Shown: one piece after another, positions 62,331 to 64,000 of the stretch | Layout of the letters: each line of letters begins with the position of its first letter | Position numbering within the stretch: position 1 is the first letter of the stretch | Origin: Leptospiraceae bacterium | Lineage (GTDB): Bacteria; Spirochaetota; Leptospiria; Leptospirales; Leptospiraceae | Assembly: GCA_024233875.1 (NCBI GenBank) | Contig: JACKPB010000011.1 | Coordinates: 95,851 to 159,850, forward strand | DNA length: 64,000 bases | Direction of reading: 5' to 3' | Program-made: the position numbers and the translations under genes | The notes under the pieces: model-generated | What the model was told of the DNA's origin: nothing | Databases searched by the model: none | Seen by the model: only the letters and a program-made list of their open reading frames with translations

Positions 62331-62380
62331 ACCCATACCTGATCATTTTATCCGGAGCAGGTATGGGTGAGTCTCTTTTT
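62331..62380 (+). terminator. Terminator hairpin after the chemoreceptor
   Basis: ACCCATACCTG (62331-62341) and CAGGTATGGGT (62358-62368) are perfect 11-base arms over a 16-base loop. The stem is followed by GAGTCTCTTTTT. Confidence 0.8.
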
Positions 62381-62397
62381 ATTAGGAGTAAATTCTA

Positions 62398-64000
62398 TTG
62401 ATCTACCTAAAAGTATTCATTTTTCTTATTTTTATTTTTCTTCATTCCTGCAAAGAGACTTCTTTGTCCAAGCCAGACACTTCCAATGAGAGGAAGAAAC
62501 AGGACTTTCTCAATGAATTGATAGGTCGTATGACAGTAGAAGAAAAAGTGGGACAACTCCGTCTCATCAGTATCGGTCCGGAAAACCCCACCGAAAAAGT
62601 TCTGAAAATGATAGAAAATTCAGAGGTGGGAGCCATATTCAATACAAGAACAAAAAATGAAATTAGAAAACTTCAGGAGAAAGCTGTCAATTCATCTTCG
62701 AAAAAAATACCCCTGTTCTTTGCCTTTGATGTGGTTCACGGAGAACGAACTATATTTCCAATTCCCCTTGGGCTAGCTTCTTCCTGGGATGTTTCTGCGA
62801 TTGAAACCGTCGGAAGAGTTAGTGCCTTTGAAGCGACTGAAGATGGATTGAATCTAACCTGGGCTCCGATGTTGGACGTCAGTAGGGATCCGAGATGGGG
62901 AAGGGTGTCCGAGGGCTTCGGAGAGGATACCTATCTGACTTCAGAATTGGGTAGGGCTATGGTCCTTTCTCTTCAGGGAGAAAGTTTGAGGGGTCGTCAT
63001 TCTCTTGCCAGTACGATCAAACATTTTGCACTTTATGGAGCAGTGGAGGGTGGAAGGGACTACAATTCTGTGGATATGAGTCTGCAAAGGATGTTTCAGG
63101 AATACTTCCCGCCTTATCAAATCGGGATAGAATCGGGAGCGATAGGTGTGATGGTAGCTCTCAATACCATCAATGGAGTTCCTGCAAATTCGAATCAATG
63201 GTTGTTGAAAAAAATTCTGAGGGAGGATTGGAAATTCTCAGGTCTGACCGTGAGTGATCATGGAGCGATCAAAGAATTGATAGAACATGGAGTTGCCGAT
63301 TCACCCCGCGATGCTGTAAGAATCTCCTTACAATCAGGTGTCAACATGAGTATGAGTGATGAGTTTTTTGGAAAATTTATTCCTGATCTCATAGCCCGAA
63401 AGGAATTGAAAATAGAGGAACTGGACTCTGCCTGCAGAAGTGTTCTCGGAATTAAGTATGATATGGGATTGTTTGAAGACCCATTTGTACATGTACCTGA
63501 GAAACCAACAGAGTCTTTTGAAACCAATTCCGAAGAAAGACTTCATAGAAAGGAAGCAAGAGAAGTCGCTGCCAAAACAATTGTACTACTAAAAAATGAG
63601 AATCAAGTTCTCTCGATAAAGAAAAAAACTAAATTAGCAGTCATCGGACCTCTGGCAGATAGCAAGAGGGACATCATGGGAAGCTGGTCTGCGGCGGGTG
63701 TAGCCGGGCAATCCGTAACGGTTCTCGAAGGCTTAAAAAATGTTTCCGATAGTGGGATAGAGATTTTATACAGTAAGGGTTCGAATGTAATCGATGATCC
63801 CAAGATTATTCAATTCCTGAATCAATATGAATTCAGTGTTGATTTGGATGAAAAATCTCCCGATGAACTTCTCCGTGAGGCGAAAAAAGTAGCGGGGAAA
63901 GCGGATTTGATTCTGGCTGTTTTGGGTGAGTCTCAGGCTATGGCAAATGAGGCATCCAGCCGGAGCGAGATTAGAATTCCTGAGTCACAGAAACGATTGC
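62398..64000 (+). CDS. Family 3 glycoside hydrolase (beta-glucosidase) lipoprotein, truncated by window end
   Basis: An open frame from TTG 62398 (TAGGAG 8 bases before) to the window edge, 534 codons seen. A lipoprotein signal (VFIFLIFIFLHSC, Cys18) is followed by the GH3 TIM barrel: MTVEEKVGQL (45-54), FFAFDVVHGERTIFPIPL, WAPMLDVSRDPRWGRVSEGFGEDTYL, STIKHFALYGA and the nucleophile Asp287 in LTVSDHGAIKEL. The alpha/beta sandwich domain has begun (KLAVIGPLADSKRDIMGSW). It is a BglX-like enzyme cleaving beta-glucosides, probably at the outer membrane or in the periplasm. The C-terminal fibronectin-like domain, if present, is outside the window. Confidence 0.92.
   Translation, partial: MIYLKVFIFLIFIFLHSCKETSLSKPDTSNERKKQDFLNELIGRMTVEEKVGQLRLISIGPENPTEKVLKMIENSEVGAIFNTRTKNEIRKLQEKAVNSSSKKIPLFFAFDVVHGERTIFPIPLGLASSWDVSAIETVGRVSAFEATEDGLNLTWAPMLDVSRDPRWGRVSEGFGEDTYLTSELGRAMVLSLQGESLRGRHSLASTIKHFALYGAVEGGRDYNSVDMSLQRMFQEYFPPYQIGIESGAIGVMVALNTINGVPANSNQWLLKKILREDWKFSGLTVSDHGAIKELIEHGVADSPRDAVRISLQSGVNMSMSDEFFGKFIPDLIARKELKIEELDSACRSVLGIKYDMGLFEDPFVHVPEKPTESFETNSEERLHRKEAREVAAKTIVLLKNENQVLSIKKKTKLAVIGPLADSKRDIMGSWSAAGVAGQSVTVLEGLKNVSDSGIEILYSKGSNVIDDPKIIQFLNQYEFSVDLDEKSPDELLREAKKVAGKADLILAVLGESQAMANEASSRSEIRIPESQKRL

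Overview
The window reads as chromosomal DNA of a spirochaete of the Leptospiraceae type (Leptospira or a close, possibly uncultured relative). This is inference from content, not from a marker gene. The DNA is AT-leaning with long A/T runs, and many genes start with TTG (surE, the TPR/M23 peptidase, der, rnhA and the GH3 lipoprotein). Lipoproteins carry loose spirochaete-style lipoboxes (LSSC, TSNC, MIGC, LHSC). There are three separate STAS anti-anti-sigma proteins, large sensor kinases, and a CIRCE-controlled pair of small heat-shock proteins. I see no insertion sequence, prophage, CRISPR array or rRNA.

Layout. 1-3361: end of a STAS protein, a polyprenol/diacylglycerol-kinase-like membrane protein, surE, a secreted TPR/M23 peptidase and tRNA-Asn(GTT). 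3724-5610: a CCG-domain Fe-S protein with a CsoR/CstR-like palindrome at its start, facing a tail-anchored protein of unknown function. 5867-11023: a caa3 cytochrome oxidase operon (50-residue membrane protein, SCO, subunit II with fused cytochrome c, A2-type subunit I, subunits III and IV, zinc-ribbon protein). 11027-17305: a lipoprotein, an AAA+/VWA-like giant, smpB, der, an unknown protein and a STAS protein. 17686-25964: a 7TM histidine kinase, fadH, class I fumarase and two unknown proteins. 26019-30514: the CIRCE-controlled hsp20 pair, rnhA, a STAS protein and ileS. 30591-41254: a PAS sensor without output domain, then an operon starting with a periplasmic-binding-protein/MscS/cNMP channel fusion followed by a glutamate-type symporter, a DsbD-like protein and a lipoprotein, and then a porin and another lipoprotein. 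41372-51533: a glycosyltransferase, then a leftward housekeeping run (ftsK, pepP, clpC, small membrane protein, TPR protein, mtaB). 51922-59084: a sulfur/electron-transfer operon. 59099-64000: a chemoreceptor remnant, an intact NIT-domain chemoreceptor and a truncated GH3 beta-glucosidase lipoprotein.

How it fits together. The organism looks aerobic (caa3 oxidase, class I fumarase, fatty-acid use through FadH) with an added periplasmic route for inorganic sulfur compounds. That route combines an octaheme cytochrome of the tetrathionate-reductase family, a heptaheme-cytochrome/b561 quinone-linked partner, two half-size YeeE/YedE sulfur transporters (one with an inactive-looking rhodanese domain and a C-terminal Cys), a sulfide:quinone-oxidoreductase-like flavoprotein and a conserved-looking 48-residue protein. 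The two most unusual items are this operon and the 1184-residue receptor-channel fusion at 32199-35753. The fusion joins a LivJ-type amino-acid-binding domain to an MscS channel and a cyclic-nucleotide-binding domain.
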